Position numbers and translations under genes: made by a program
Assembly (NCBI RefSeq): GCF_021568705.1
Contig: NZ_JAKGTH010000007.1
Span: 1-64,000, forward strand
Source of the DNA: Gillisia lutea
GTDB taxonomy: Bacteria; Bacteroidota; Bacteroidia; Flavobacteriales; Flavobacteriaceae
Reading direction: 5' to 3'
DNA: 64,000 bases
Notes under the pieces: generated by a model
What the model saw: only the letters and a program-made list of their open reading frames with translations
Told to the model about the DNA's origin: nothing
Databases searched by the model: none
In this document: one piece after another, positions 47,606-56,607 of the stretch
Position numbering within the stretch: the first letter of the stretch is position 1
Layout of the letters: each line of letters opens with the position of its first letter

Positions 47606-48437
47606 TTAATTTATTTCCGCAGTTATGGCAAAAACCAGCATGGTCGGTATGTGTGCTTTCATGACAAACAGGACATACCTGAGTATTAGTATGCACGGTA
47701 TTTCTATCGCTCTTAGAGATCTCTGCACTCACAATTCCGGTGGGAACAGCTATTACGCCATATCCAATTATCATAATAAAAGAAGCTATAAACTGCCCCA
47801 GTGGTGTTACGGGATGGATATCTCCAAACCCTACCGTGGTCAAGGTCACAATACACCAGTAAATACTTAAAGGGATGCTAGTGTAGCCGTGTTCGGGTCC
47901 TTCTACCAGGTACATAACCGTCCCCATGATGATACAGATAATTATTACTGCATATAAGAACACAATGATCTTGGCTCTGCTATTTTTAAGCGCCCCTATC
48001 AATCTATTAGACTCGCCAATATATCTGGTAACCTTCAATATTCTAAACACTCTTAACAATCTAAGTGCTCTAATGGCAAGCCACATATTGTTTCCTCCCG
48101 CAAAATAGGCGATATACGATGGAATGGTAGAAAGGAAATCTACGATCCCGTAAAAGCTGAAAATGTATTTTTTGGGTTTATGTATAGTAATGATGCGCAG
48201 TATATATTCTACGCTGAAGAAAATGGTGATGGCCCATTCAGCAATATAGAATTCTTCGTAATACTTGGCATTAAGGTGTGCGATGCTTTCCAGCATCACT
48301 AAAATGATACTAAAAACGATCACTATTAGTAAAACAATATCAAAGAGCTTCCCCATAGGAGTGTCGGCTTCGTAGATAACCTCGTAAAGCTTGGCTCTCC
48401 ATGGAGCTTTTGAATATGTTTTATCGGGTTTATTCAA
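47595..48437 (-). CDS. Voltage-gated-type potassium channel with zinc-ribbon tail
   Basis: This 280-residue inner-membrane channel has six helices. S4 carries the arginine/lysine ladder RALRLLRVFRILKVTRY (about residues 120-136) and the selectivity filter is TLTTVGFGDIHPVT (about 190-203; TVGFGD). The C-terminus, after SAEISKSDRN, is a small zinc-ribbon (CPVCHES...FCHNCGNKL), which is unusual for a K+ channel. The start is TTG at 48437: no in-frame ATG is present before residue 27, which lies beyond the conserved N-terminus. It overlaps miaA by 11 bp. The role, possibly K+ homeostasis or osmotic response, is inferred. Confidence 0.85.
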   Translation of the reverse strand: MNKPDKTYSKAPWRAKLYEVIYEADTPMGKLFDIVLLIVIVFSIILVMLESIAHLNAKYYEEFYIAEWAITIFFSVEYILRIITIHKPKKYIFSFYGIVDFLSTIPSYIAYFAGGNNMWLAIRALRLLRVFRILKVTRYIGESNRLIGALKNSRAKIIVFLYAVIIICIIMGTVMYLVEGPEHGYTSIPLSIYWCIVTLTTVGFGDIHPVTPLGQFIASFIMIIGYGVIAVPTGIVSAEISKSDRNTVHTNTQVCPVCHESTHTDHAGFCHNCGNKLNEK

Positions 48438-48461
48438 GAATGAAAAGTATTAAGTTCAAAT

Positions 48462-50432
48462 TTAACTATTTTCCTTGATAACTATGAAAGATCCGTTCTG
48501 AATGGTCATTAAATTGCTCATGAATTCCTTTAAATAAGGGTAATATCCGGGAGCGTACGAAGCTTTTGAAAGACTTACCCTACACTGCACATTTATAGTA
48601 GATTCATTCGCCTTTTGTACAATAAAATATAGAGAACCGCTATTTTCAGGTAATTTTAAAAGCTGATTTTCCGGGATCTCAACAATGCTATGGTTTTCAG
48701 GAATCGTAATTTGTATAGCATATAAATATGAACGTGCATACCCAAGATCTATAGGGTAGGTGCGTTCTTTTAATTGGAAAGGATTCTTATCAAAAAACCT
48801 AAAACTAAAAGGATTAAAATAGATTAGATCACTTAGTTTTTGGGAGTCGTTCTTTAGATCATATTCAACAGTTACAGGTTCAGAGATAAGTTCTCTGTTC
48901 TTGTAGGAGATATGGGAAGATTTAGCATGTTCGTTGGGATTGGATACCTCATTAAAGATTTTTTCCTGTGATGTTTCATCCAGCTGGTTTCTAACTTTCA
49001 CTGCATTGTATCCGGAAAATACTTGTTCAGAACGTCCGCTGGCAGTTCCATCGGCGTGCACCACGATAGAATCTTGAATGGTAATGCTGGATCTTCCTCC
49101 AGGTTCCAGGTCTATCCATTTACTTTCATTATCAAAATCTAATAAACGCGCATACGAGTTAAGAGCTCTGAAGGGGATATCACCAAAAGCGGTATATTTT
49201 TCAGAAGCATCCAGTAAATATGTTTCTCCATCTAATTCCAGCTGTAATATCAGGTAATTGAATTCACTCAAAACTGGAAATAACTGGGTTAGCACTCCAT
49301 TCCCTCTGGTAGAACTTAATACAGGTAACACTTTGAAACCCTGTTCTTCATATATATTGTGCAGGAGTATGTTGATGGCCGAGATATTTCCCGACTTATC
49401 CTTTAGCAGATCTTTTAAGTTCACATCTCTAAAAATGTGATATTCTCCATTCCATTTATAATTGCTCTTTACAAAATTAAAGATCTCTTTCGCTTTTTCC
49501 AGGCTTTTAGGCTGGCTGCTAATTGCTTGGGGCAAAAGGTCTTCTGCCCTGGAAGTTTTTTTTAATTGTCTTCCTAAACTCTCATCTCTCTCAATTTCCT
49601 TGTCTACATCTTTCCAGTCTTTGGTGTACTTTCTAATGTATCCGTCTAATTGAGTTACTTCTATAAGCTCATACTCGATTCTATCCATAAAATTATATCT
49701 GGAAGTAAGGAAGTCTTCTTCAATAAAAGCAGGGATGTCTTTAATGATATATTCTGAATGAACACAATCGGCTCTGGTCGCCCTTTGAGAGAAAGACATA
49801 CATTCTTTTTCTAATTTTTGATCGTTGGTATACAGTTTTGTTGATCCTATTTTTTTTATGTTGTAATTGTAGTTAGCAGGGATCTTGGTTTCAAAACGGC
49901 TATAAACCTTAGGAATATCTTCCTGAAACCACCAGGTCTCAAAATTAAAGATGAAAGGCGATTCTTTGGTGTACGAGTAAACAAGTACCGCCCCGGGACT
50001 AAGTGCAGGAAAGGTGAAACTTACCTCATCGTAACGCTCATTCTCTTCGGTGAAGATTTGCGAAGGGATTAATTTTGTGGTTTGTATATGCCCGTTGCTT
50101 AGCGTGTAAGTCGTGGCTTTTATATCCGAAAGCTTTTCTTTTCTATCACCGCTTTTGTTTAAAAAGATCTTCACGGTGGCATTTTTATACCCCTCTTTAT
50201 TCAGGATCTTTAGTTTCGCTTCATAATCGGTAACTAAATTGTAATCGGCATTTTGGTCGAACCTACTATATCCATTTTCATAGATGTAAAAGGCGTTTGC
50301 TGTAGAGTCTTTTTCGTATATGGTTGCGATAAGTTCTTCCTGGGTTACTTTTAGATCTTTAGTGTTGAACTTTTGTTGTGCGAAGGTGGTGGTGGCGCAA
50401 AGACAGAAGAGGAGCAGTAAAAATTTATTCAT
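48462..50432 (-). CDS. DUF3857 / transglutaminase-like exported protein
   Basis: This 656-residue protein has a signal peptide (MNKFLLLLFCLCATTTFA) and begins QQKFNTKDLKVTQEEL. A DUF3857 domain covers about residues 45-210 (KILNKEGYKNATVKIFLNKS, VSFTFPALSPGAVLVYSYTK). A transglutaminase-like region covers about 260-380 (AKEIFNFVKSNYKWNGEYH), but I do not see a clear Cys-His-Asp triad, so it may not be catalytic. The start is the ATG at 50432; it overlaps the stop of the upstream exonuclease gene by 8 bp. Function unknown. Confidence 0.8.
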   Translation of the reverse strand: MNKFLLLLFCLCATTTFAQQKFNTKDLKVTQEELIATIYEKDSTANAFYIYENGYSRFDQNADYNLVTDYEAKLKILNKEGYKNATVKIFLNKSGDRKEKLSDIKATTYTLSNGHIQTTKLIPSQIFTEENERYDEVSFTFPALSPGAVLVYSYTKESPFIFNFETWWFQEDIPKVYSRFETKIPANYNYNIKKIGSTKLYTNDQKLEKECMSFSQRATRADCVHSEYIIKDIPAFIEEDFLTSRYNFMDRIEYELIEVTQLDGYIRKYTKDWKDVDKEIERDESLGRQLKKTSRAEDLLPQAISSQPKSLEKAKEIFNFVKSNYKWNGEYHIFRDVNLKDLLKDKSGNISAINILLHNIYEEQGFKVLPVLSSTRGNGVLTQLFPVLSEFNYLILQLELDGETYLLDASEKYTAFGDIPFRALNSYARLLDFDNESKWIDLEPGGRSSITIQDSIVVHADGTASGRSEQVFSGYNAVKVRNQLDETSQEKIFNEVSNPNEHAKSSHISYKNRELISEPVTVEYDLKNDSQKLSDLIYFNPFSFRFFDKNPFQLKERTYPIDLGYARSYLYAIQITIPENHSIVEIPENQLLKLPENSGSLYFIVQKANESTINVQCRVSLSKASYAPGYYPYLKEFMSNLMTIQNGSFIVIKENS

Positions 50433-51798
50433 GTAGTGAGAATTGGATGATTTTAAGTTTTTTATTTTTTCTGAGATAACTTTGAATGATGTGTTGAGCA
50501 TCTCGATCGTGCTTCATGGGAGTAATGATAGAGCGCACTATATCGATATTATTTATTTGATGGTTCAAATTGATGTACCCAATGCCTTTAAAGATCCCTT
50601 CTTCTACCAGTAGGGCACTCTTTTCATCTATTTCGCGACCCCGATCTATAACGATCATATTCTGATCTTTAAGGCTAAGTTTATCAATAAGTTCCTGAAC
50701 TCTTTGGTTGTATTCAATAGGAGCTTCACTACCTATACATGCACCATTACAGGATTTAATAGTATAGCTGAAGCAGTTTCCAGTACCGGTATGCAAGCCG
50801 GTTAAGCGCTGGCAAAGCTGATGTGACTCTACAATATTATGCATCACATTCTTAGCCTGTTGTAAATTGGTGAAAGTGGTAATGTTCCTTTTTCGGGCAT
50901 CGGCTTTGCCGATCTTTAAATTGATATAACCCTCTTCGTCTACAAATTGGTATAAGGCGTAATTGAAGATGGATTTTCGTAAGGCCTTATTGTATTTTGG
51001 CTTATTGCTTTTTATCTCTTCATTCTCCTTGAGTAAGGCGATCAATTCATTTCCAGTAGATTCAAAACTAACCGAAGCTACTTCCTTTTGCATTTCCTTG
51101 GCTTTGTGATGCTCGTTGGTAAAATGCTGATTAATCCTTTTTCTGATATTCTTACTCTTACCTATATAAATGATCTCTCCCTGTTCGTTGTGTAGGTAAT
51201 ACACTCCGGTAATAGAAGGCAAGTCGTCTAATATCTGTACAAGTTTTGTATCTATTTGTTTGGAAGGCTCGTTGCGAACTGTTGCCTTTAAAATGTTCTT
51301 TTCAGTATCTTTTACCAAAAGCATTTTAAAAAGTTTCACGGTAGCCTGTGCATCTCCGCTGGCTCTATGCCTGTCGCTTAAAGGAATTCCTAGTGCACGC
51401 ACTAATTTCCCTAAGCTGTACGATGCCTGTCCGGGAATCAGTTTTTTTGATAATTCAACCGTACAAAGGGTTTTTCGTTCAAAGTCGAAACCCAATCTTC
51501 TAAATTCTAACCTCAAGATCCTGTGATCGAATTTTGAATTATGAGCTACTACTATACAATCGGTAGTGATTTCTACAATGCGTTTTGCCACCTCATAAAA
51601 TTTGGGGGCATTGCGAAGCATTTCATTATTTATTCCGGTAAGGCCAATTACAAAAGGTTGTATGGGTTGCTCTGGGTTAACAAGACTTATAAACTGATCT
51701 ACAACTTTATTTCCGTCAAACTTATAAATGGCAATCTCGGTAATGCCTTCTTCATTATATTTTCCACCGGTGGTCTCTATGTCTAATATTGCGTACAA
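50425..51798 (-). CDS. Exonuclease (epsilon-like) fused to GIY-YIG domain
   Basis: This 457-residue protein has a DEDDh 3'-5' exonuclease domain at residues about 1-165 (YAILDIETTGG with Asp6 and Glu8, and VAHNSKFDHRILRLE, then HRASGDAQATVKLF with the His and Asp of the last motif), then a GIY-YIG nuclease domain at residues about 195-280 (TGVYYLHNEQGEIIYIGKSKNIRKRI), followed by a region with a short Cys-containing insert (SYTIKSCNGACIGSEA). The architecture matches the bacterial UvrC/Cho-like 'exonuclease plus GIY-YIG' proteins and suggests DNA repair. The start is TTG at 51798; the family N-terminus begins there. It overlaps the downstream DUF3857 gene by 8 bp. Confidence 0.87.
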   Translation of the reverse strand: MYAILDIETTGGKYNEEGITEIAIYKFDGNKVVDQFISLVNPEQPIQPFVIGLTGINNEMLRNAPKFYEVAKRIVEITTDCIVVAHNSKFDHRILRLEFRRLGFDFERKTLCTVELSKKLIPGQASYSLGKLVRALGIPLSDRHRASGDAQATVKLFKMLLVKDTEKNILKATVRNEPSKQIDTKLVQILDDLPSITGVYYLHNEQGEIIYIGKSKNIRKRINQHFTNEHHKAKEMQKEVASVSFESTGNELIALLKENEEIKSNKPKYNKALRKSIFNYALYQFVDEEGYINLKIGKADARKRNITTFTNLQQAKNVMHNIVESHQLCQRLTGLHTGTGNCFSYTIKSCNGACIGSEAPIEYNQRVQELIDKLSLKDQNMIVIDRGREIDEKSALLVEEGIFKGIGYINLNHQINNIDIVRSIITPMKHDRDAQHIIQSYLRKNKKLKIIQFSLHE

Positions 51799-51815
51799 GT
51801 ATTTTTCTCTCCTAA

Positions 51816-52475
51816 TTAGTTATAATTTCGTTCTCCAAAGATCGCGCTTCCAATTCGTACCATATTACTTCCACAAGCTACGGCAATTTTATAATCTCCA
51901 CTCATTCCCATCGAGAGGGTCTTCAACTTAGGGTAAGTTTCTTTTAAAGTGTCGAAAATCGATTTAAGATAAGAAAATTCTTTCTTTACCTGAGTATCAT
52001 CCTCCGTAAAAGTAGCCATCCCCATAAGGCCTACTACCTCAACATTCTCAAAATTCTTATAGGTGTCTGATGATAATATTTCTTTGGCTTCTTCAGCACT
52101 TATTCCGAATTTGGATTCTTCTTCAGCAATCTTTATTTGAAGCAAACATTTAATGCTGCGCTCGTTCTTTTGGGCTTCCTTGTTTATTTCCTTCAGTAAT
52201 TTTAAACTATCTACAGCATGAATCAGGCCAACATAAGGAGCCATATATTTTACCTTGTTGCGCTGGACGTGTCCAACCATGTGCCAGTTGATGTCCTTAG
52301 GAAGGGTTTCCCATTTATCGGTCATTTCCTGGATCTTGTTCTCACCAAAAATACGTTGTCCTGCATTGTAGGCTTCTAAAAGATCTTCTTTGGGTTTGGT
52401 TTTTGAAATAGCAACAAGCTGCACATTTTCAGGTAATTCAGCCTTGTATTTTTTTAAGTTGTCTGCAATGCTCAT
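51816..52475 (-). CDS. YggS-family PLP homeostasis protein
   Basis: This 219-residue PLP-binding protein of the alanine-racemase-like barrel fold keeps cellular pyridoxal phosphate balanced and has no known enzymatic activity. The PLP lysine is Lys25 in LVAISKTKPKE; also visible are FGENKIQEMTDKWE, INWHMVGHVQRNKVKYM and the phosphate-binding LSMGMSGDYKIAVACGSNMV near the C-terminus. Length is normal. It lies between DUF1015 and the exonuclease genes. Confidence 0.94.
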   Translation of the reverse strand: MSIADNLKKYKAELPENVQLVAISKTKPKEDLLEAYNAGQRIFGENKIQEMTDKWETLPKDINWHMVGHVQRNKVKYMAPYVGLIHAVDSLKLLKEINKEAQKNERSIKCLLQIKIAEEESKFGISAEEAKEILSSDTYKNFENVEVVGLMGMATFTEDDTQVKKEFSYLKSIFDTLKETYPKLKTLSMGMSGDYKIAVACGSNMVRIGSAIFGERNYN

Positions 52476-52555
52476 GTGGTAAATTTAGGAAAAACGCTTA
52501 GAACTTAGGCGGTTCTATATAAGAGGAAGTGAAAAATACTTCGGTTTAAATAAAA

Positions 52556-53791
52556 TTAAAACTCATAAATGGTAAGTCCGCTTCTAAGTTTAGGCTCTAT
52601 ATAGGTGCTTTTTGGGGGCATGGTAAGACCTTCATCGGCAACCTCTTTTATTTCTTTTATCGTTAGTGGGAGCATTCCAAAACCTACGGCAAATTCTTTA
52701 CTGTCTACTTTTGTTTTTATCTTAATAAGATCGTTCTTCCCGTGAATATAGGAAATACGACTGTCATTTCTAAGGTCATGGATCCCTAAGATTGGTTTTA
52801 GTAATTTTTCATAGAGAATATAAGTATCCAGTGAGCTAAGGGAATTATCGAATTTATAATTGGTCATTCTTAGATAGAGCGAATAGAACTCCCCATCAAG
52901 GTACATATTAAAATGATGTTTATTAGAAGGAGAATATACTTCCATACCTCGGTTCTCAATTCTAAACCACTCGTCCAATTGCATTAAAAATTCTTCTTTG
53001 CTCCAGCCATTCAAATCGGTTACCAGCCTGCTGTATTCATAGATCTTCAGTTCGCTTTCAGCAATCAGGAAACTCATAAAATAATTATAAGGCTCGTCTC
53101 CGGTGTGATGAGGATTCGCCTCTTTCGATTCTTGAGCAAGTAAAAAAGATGAGGCACTACGATGATGTCCATCGGCAATGTATAGTTCCTGCATGGATGC
53201 AAATTCCTGCCGAATGTTATCAACCACTTCCGGTTCACATATCTTCCATAAATAATGGGTTTCCTTATTATGTGTAGAAAATTCATACTCCGGAGCATCT
53301 AACATCGCGTTTTGTATGGCCTCATTAATTACTTCTGAATCTGGATAGGTTAAAAGAACGGGTTCTGTATTGAATCCAACTACTTTTAGATAATCTTTAA
53401 ATAGAGTTTCTCTGGCAGCGATGGTATCTTCATGCTTTTTGATGAAATTCTCTTCATAATCCTGAACACTAGCAGCAGCAATGATCCCGGAAAAAGTTTT
53501 ATTTCGGGTAATGATCTTATAAAAATAATAGCAGGGTTCCTCGTCCTGGATCAGGGTTTCTTCCTCCTTGAATTCTAGATACCTGTTTCTTACCAGCTCA
53601 AACCGCTTTTCTCCCGTTATTTCATGCTGAAATTTATAACCGGGATTAATAATATGTAAGAAGGAATAAGGATTGTATTCCAATTCTGCAGTGAGTTCAC
53701 CTATACTGTAATCCTCATACGGACGAGATGCCACGAGACCAGCTTTATCTTTGGGAGGTCTTACGGCTTTAAATGGATGTATTTTAGCCAA
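52556..53791 (-). CDS. DUF1015 family protein
   Basis: This 411-residue soluble protein opens MAKIHPFKAVRPPKDKAGLV, the recognised DUF1015 N-terminus, and contains YIADGHHRSASSFLLAQE (about residues 205-222) and FMSFLIAESELKIYEYSRLV. The function is unknown; family members lie next to D-3-phosphoglycerate dehydrogenase and serine genes in many Bacteroidota. The start is TTG at 53791, as no in-frame ATG exists before the conserved N-terminus. It lies between the YggS and 3-hydroxyacyl-CoA dehydrogenase genes on the same strand. Confidence 0.87.
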   Translation of the reverse strand: MAKIHPFKAVRPPKDKAGLVASRPYEDYSIGELTAELEYNPYSFLHIINPGYKFQHEITGEKRFELVRNRYLEFKEEETLIQDEEPCYYFYKIITRNKTFSGIIAAASVQDYEENFIKKHEDTIAARETLFKDYLKVVGFNTEPVLLTYPDSEVINEAIQNAMLDAPEYEFSTHNKETHYLWKICEPEVVDNIRQEFASMQELYIADGHHRSASSFLLAQESKEANPHHTGDEPYNYFMSFLIAESELKIYEYSRLVTDLNGWSKEEFLMQLDEWFRIENRGMEVYSPSNKHHFNMYLDGEFYSLYLRMTNYKFDNSLSSLDTYILYEKLLKPILGIHDLRNDSRISYIHGKNDLIKIKTKVDSKEFAVGFGMLPLTIKEIKEVADEGLTMPPKSTYIEPKLRSGLTIYEF

Positions 53792-53863
53792 AATGAATGG
53801 TCCAATAAAATTATTATTAGGGATACAGCTATTTGGTTTTTAACTGTATCCCGTAGCACTTCG

Positions 53864-54754
53864 CTATTTTTTGAATTGAGCGGCTATCACTTCAGCCTTT
53901 CTATTCTCTGAGTAATCGTAGAAACCTTCTCCAGATTTTACTCCTAGTTTTCCTGCTCTCACCATATTAGTAAGCAATGGGCATGGTGCATATTTTGGAT
54001 TTTTGAAACCGTTGTACATCACTTCTAAAATAGAGTGGCAAACATCTAGTCCAATAAAATCGGCTAGTTGAAGTGGTCCCATTGGGTGCGCCATTCCCAG
54101 CTTCATCACCGTGTCTATCTCATAAACACCTGCAACACCATTGTAAAGGGTCTCTATAGCCTCATTTATCATTGGCATTAAAATTCTGTTAGCCACAAAT
54201 CCTGGATAATCATTTACTTCCACCGGAACTTTGTTCAGTTTTTCTGAAAGTTTCATGATGGTATTGGTCACCTTATCTGAAGTATTATAACCACGAATGA
54301 TCTCTACTAGTTTCATAACAGGTACGGGGTTCATAAAGTGCATACCAATCACTCGCTCGGGGTTAGATACAGCGGCAGCAATTTGAGTGATAGAAATAGA
54401 TGAGGTGTTGGAAGCCAAAATTACATCTTTCCCACAGTTATTATCCAGTTGTTCAAAGATCTTAAGCTTGAGGTTTACATTCTCTGTAGCTGCTTCCACA
54501 ATAAGATCTACATTTTTCACCCCCGAAGGAATGTCGATAAAGGTCTTTATGTTAGCAAGTGTCTCTTTCTTATCAGCTTCAGAGATCTTTTCCTTAGCCA
54601 CCATTCTATCAAGATTCTTTGTAATGGTGTCTAAACCTTTTTGCAAACTTTCTTTTGAAATATCTATAAGGTGTACTTTATAACCAAACTGTGCAAAGGT
54701 ATGAGCAATTCCATTCCCCATGGTTCCGGCTCCTATTACTGCTATATTCTTCAT
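53864..54754 (-). CDS. 3-hydroxyacyl/3-hydroxybutyryl-CoA dehydrogenase
   Basis: This 296-residue enzyme oxidises 3-hydroxyacyl-CoA with NAD(P). It has the Rossmann motif IAVIGAGTMGNGIAHTFAQFG (residues about 4-24), LDRMVAKEKISEAD, the ASNTSSISITQIAA motif and the catalytic HFMNPVPVMKLVEII (His about 138), and YPGFVANRILMPMINEA. It is a stand-alone short form without an enoyl-CoA hydratase domain. It may serve beta-oxidation or butyrate-type metabolism. It is last before DUF1015 in the leftward run. Confidence 0.92.
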   Translation of the reverse strand: MKNIAVIGAGTMGNGIAHTFAQFGYKVHLIDISKESLQKGLDTITKNLDRMVAKEKISEADKKETLANIKTFIDIPSGVKNVDLIVEAATENVNLKLKIFEQLDNNCGKDVILASNTSSISITQIAAAVSNPERVIGMHFMNPVPVMKLVEIIRGYNTSDKVTNTIMKLSEKLNKVPVEVNDYPGFVANRILMPMINEAIETLYNGVAGVYEIDTVMKLGMAHPMGPLQLADFIGLDVCHSILEVMYNGFKNPKYAPCPLLTNMVRAGKLGVKSGEGFYDYSENRKAEVIAAQFKK

Positions 54755-54831
54755 ATGATATAATTTTTAGAGGTCTTGATTCCTTGATGAAACAGACCGT
54801 GTATTAATATGTAATTCCTTTTAATAGGAAT

Positions 54832-55797
54832 TTAATCTTTAAAACTTTCTATTACCTGATTGGCTACTCGAAGTGCCTCTGCTCCCTGTTCCAGAGAAAC
54901 GATAGGAGTAGTGTTATTGTTAATAGCATCGGCAAAGGTTTCCAATTCGTCAAGTATGGCATTGTGTTCTTCTACTTTGGGATTATCAAAATAGATCTGT
55001 TTCTTAACGCCTTCAGCATTTTGAAGGATCATGGCAAAATCGTCTGGATGCTCAGGCACATCTTTCATTTTAACCACTTCACACTGGCGTTCCAGAAAAT
55101 CTACCGAGATGTAGGCATCTCGCTGAAAGAATCGTGCTTTTCGCATGTTCTTCAATGAAATTCGGCTTGCAGTTAGGTTTGCCACACAACCGTTCTCGAA
55201 TTGGATACGAGCGTTAGCAATATCTGGCGTTTCGCTAATTACTGAAACACCACTGGCGTAGATATTCTTCACCTTCGATTTTACAACGCTTAGAATAACA
55301 TCGATGTCATGTATCATTAGGTCCAGCACCACAGGAACATCTGTTCCTCGCGGATTGAATTCGGCTAGTCTATGCGCTTCAATGAACATAGGCTGTTCAA
55401 TTTTATTAGCTACCGCTCTAAATGCAGGGTTAAATCGTTCTACATGCCCAACTTGTCCTTTCACCCCGTGTTTCTTGGCAAGAGCTATCAGTTCTTCAGC
55501 TTCTTTATAAGTAGAGGTGATGGGCTTTTCAACAAATAGATGTTTTCCGGAGGTGATTACTTCTTTGGCCACTTCAAAATGATTGATTGTAGGAGTAACT
55601 ACATCAATCATATCTACAGCGTCTATTAATTCCTGCCTGGTGGAGAAGCTTTTGTATCCAAATTCCTTTTCAATGGCCGAAGCTATTTCCTTATTTGGGT
55701 CAAAAAATCCTATTAATTCGTATTTAGAAGATTCCTGAAGTAATTTCAAATGGATCTTTCCAAGGTGACCTGCACCAAATACACCGGCTTTGAGCAT
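54832..55797 (-). CDS. Gfo/Idh/MocA-family oxidoreductase
   Basis: This 321-residue NAD(P)-dependent dehydrogenase has MLKAGVFGAGHLGKIHLKLL at the N-terminus, TPTINHFEVAKEVITSGKHL and FVEKPITSTYKEAEELI (Glu-Lys-Pro motif about residues 92-94), and a conserved DLMIHDIDVILSVVKSK with the catalytic His/Asp region near residue 166-175. It opens at the ATG at 55797 because 39 further upstream codons are non-conserved. The substrate is a sugar or polyol that cannot be predicted. It is divergent from pcm. Confidence 0.9.
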   Translation of the reverse strand: MLKAGVFGAGHLGKIHLKLLQESSKYELIGFFDPNKEIASAIEKEFGYKSFSTRQELIDAVDMIDVVTPTINHFEVAKEVITSGKHLFVEKPITSTYKEAEELIALAKKHGVKGQVGHVERFNPAFRAVANKIEQPMFIEAHRLAEFNPRGTDVPVVLDLMIHDIDVILSVVKSKVKNIYASGVSVISETPDIANARIQFENGCVANLTASRISLKNMRKARFFQRDAYISVDFLERQCEVVKMKDVPEHPDDFAMILQNAEGVKKQIYFDNPKVEEHNAILDELETFADAINNNTTPIVSLEQGAEALRVANQVIESFKD

Positions 55798-55900
55798 TTT
55801 TTTATGTTTTGCACAAAAATAGCGTTTCTTGGGACAAAGCCAATAGCATTTTGGTTGTAAATGAGTTACGCTAAGCGTTAAATAATAATTAAAACTTAGC

Positions 55901-55931
55901 TTGAAGCCTTGCAATTGTTTGTTTATTTTTA
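55901..55931 (+). promoter_or_regulatory. Possible promoter of pcm
   Basis: TTG (55901-55903), a 20-bp spacer and TATTTTTA (55924-55931) approximate the Bacteroidota consensus. Transcription would start near 55938, after a TTG at 55909 but before the GTG at 55951; this favours the GTG as the start codon. Confidence 0.4.
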
Positions 55932-55950
55932 CCCCCTAAACGCAAAGAGG

Positions 55951-56595
55951 GTGCTAAACGATACATTTAGACATAAGGGAAAAAGACAGCAATTGGCAGC
56001 TATTGTAGAGACAAAAGGTGTGAAGGATCCACGGGTGTTGGAGGCAATTAAAACCATACCACGACATCTTTTTATGGATAGCAGCTTTGAAGATCATGCC
56101 TATCAGGATAAGGCTTTTCCCATTGCGGCCGATCAAACTATTTCTCAACCTTACACTGTAGGTTTTCAAACCGAATTATTGCAAATCCAGAAAGGGGACG
56201 TAGTCCTGGAAATTGGTACCGGCAGCGGATATCAAACGGCAGTGCTTTGCGAAATGGGGGCGAAGGTTTATAGTATAGAACGCCAACGTGAACTTTATAA
56301 GAAAACAAAACTCTTCTTATCTAAAATAGGATACCGCCCAAAGCATTTAAGTTTTGGTGATGGGTATAAAGGGCTGAGGGAATATGCGCCGTACGATAAG
56401 ATAATTGTTACGGCCGGTGCGCCATTTGTGCCTAACCCTTTATTGGCACAGCTAAAAGTAGGAGGAAGGTTAGTGATTCCCGTAGGTGATGAGGTTCAGG
56501 TAATGACGCTCTTTATTAGAAAGTCTAAACTGGAGTTCGAAAAAAAGGAATTCGGTGATTTCCGTTTTGTACCACTCTTAGAAGATAAAAATTAA
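55951..56595 (+). CDS. pcm: Protein-L-isoaspartate O-methyltransferase
   Basis: Pcm repairs isoaspartyl residues by methylating them with SAM. The 214-residue protein has DTFRHKGKRQQLAAIVETKG, HLFMDSSFEDHAYQDKAFPI (about residues 38-57), QTISQPYTVGFQTELLQI, the SAM-binding VLEIGTGSGYQTAVLCEMGA (about 86-105) and KIIVTAGAPFVPNPLLAQL. The start is taken at GTG (55951), which gives the family-typical length; a longer reading from TTG at 55909 adds 14 non-conserved residues. It converges on the DUF5686 gene. Confidence 0.92.
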   Translation: MLNDTFRHKGKRQQLAAIVETKGVKDPRVLEAIKTIPRHLFMDSSFEDHAYQDKAFPIAADQTISQPYTVGFQTELLQIQKGDVVLEIGTGSGYQTAVLCEMGAKVYSIERQRELYKKTKLFLSKIGYRPKHLSFGDGYKGLREYAPYDKIIVTAGAPFVPNPLLAQLKVGGRLVIPVGDEVQVMTLFIRKSKLEFEKKEFGDFRFVPLLEDKN

Positions 56596-56607
56596 AAAGA
56601 ACTTGTC

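Noticed and set aside
55909-55950. TTG start for pcm
   Set aside because: It would lie upstream of the proposed transcription start and adds residues not seen in the family; the GTG at 55951 fits better.
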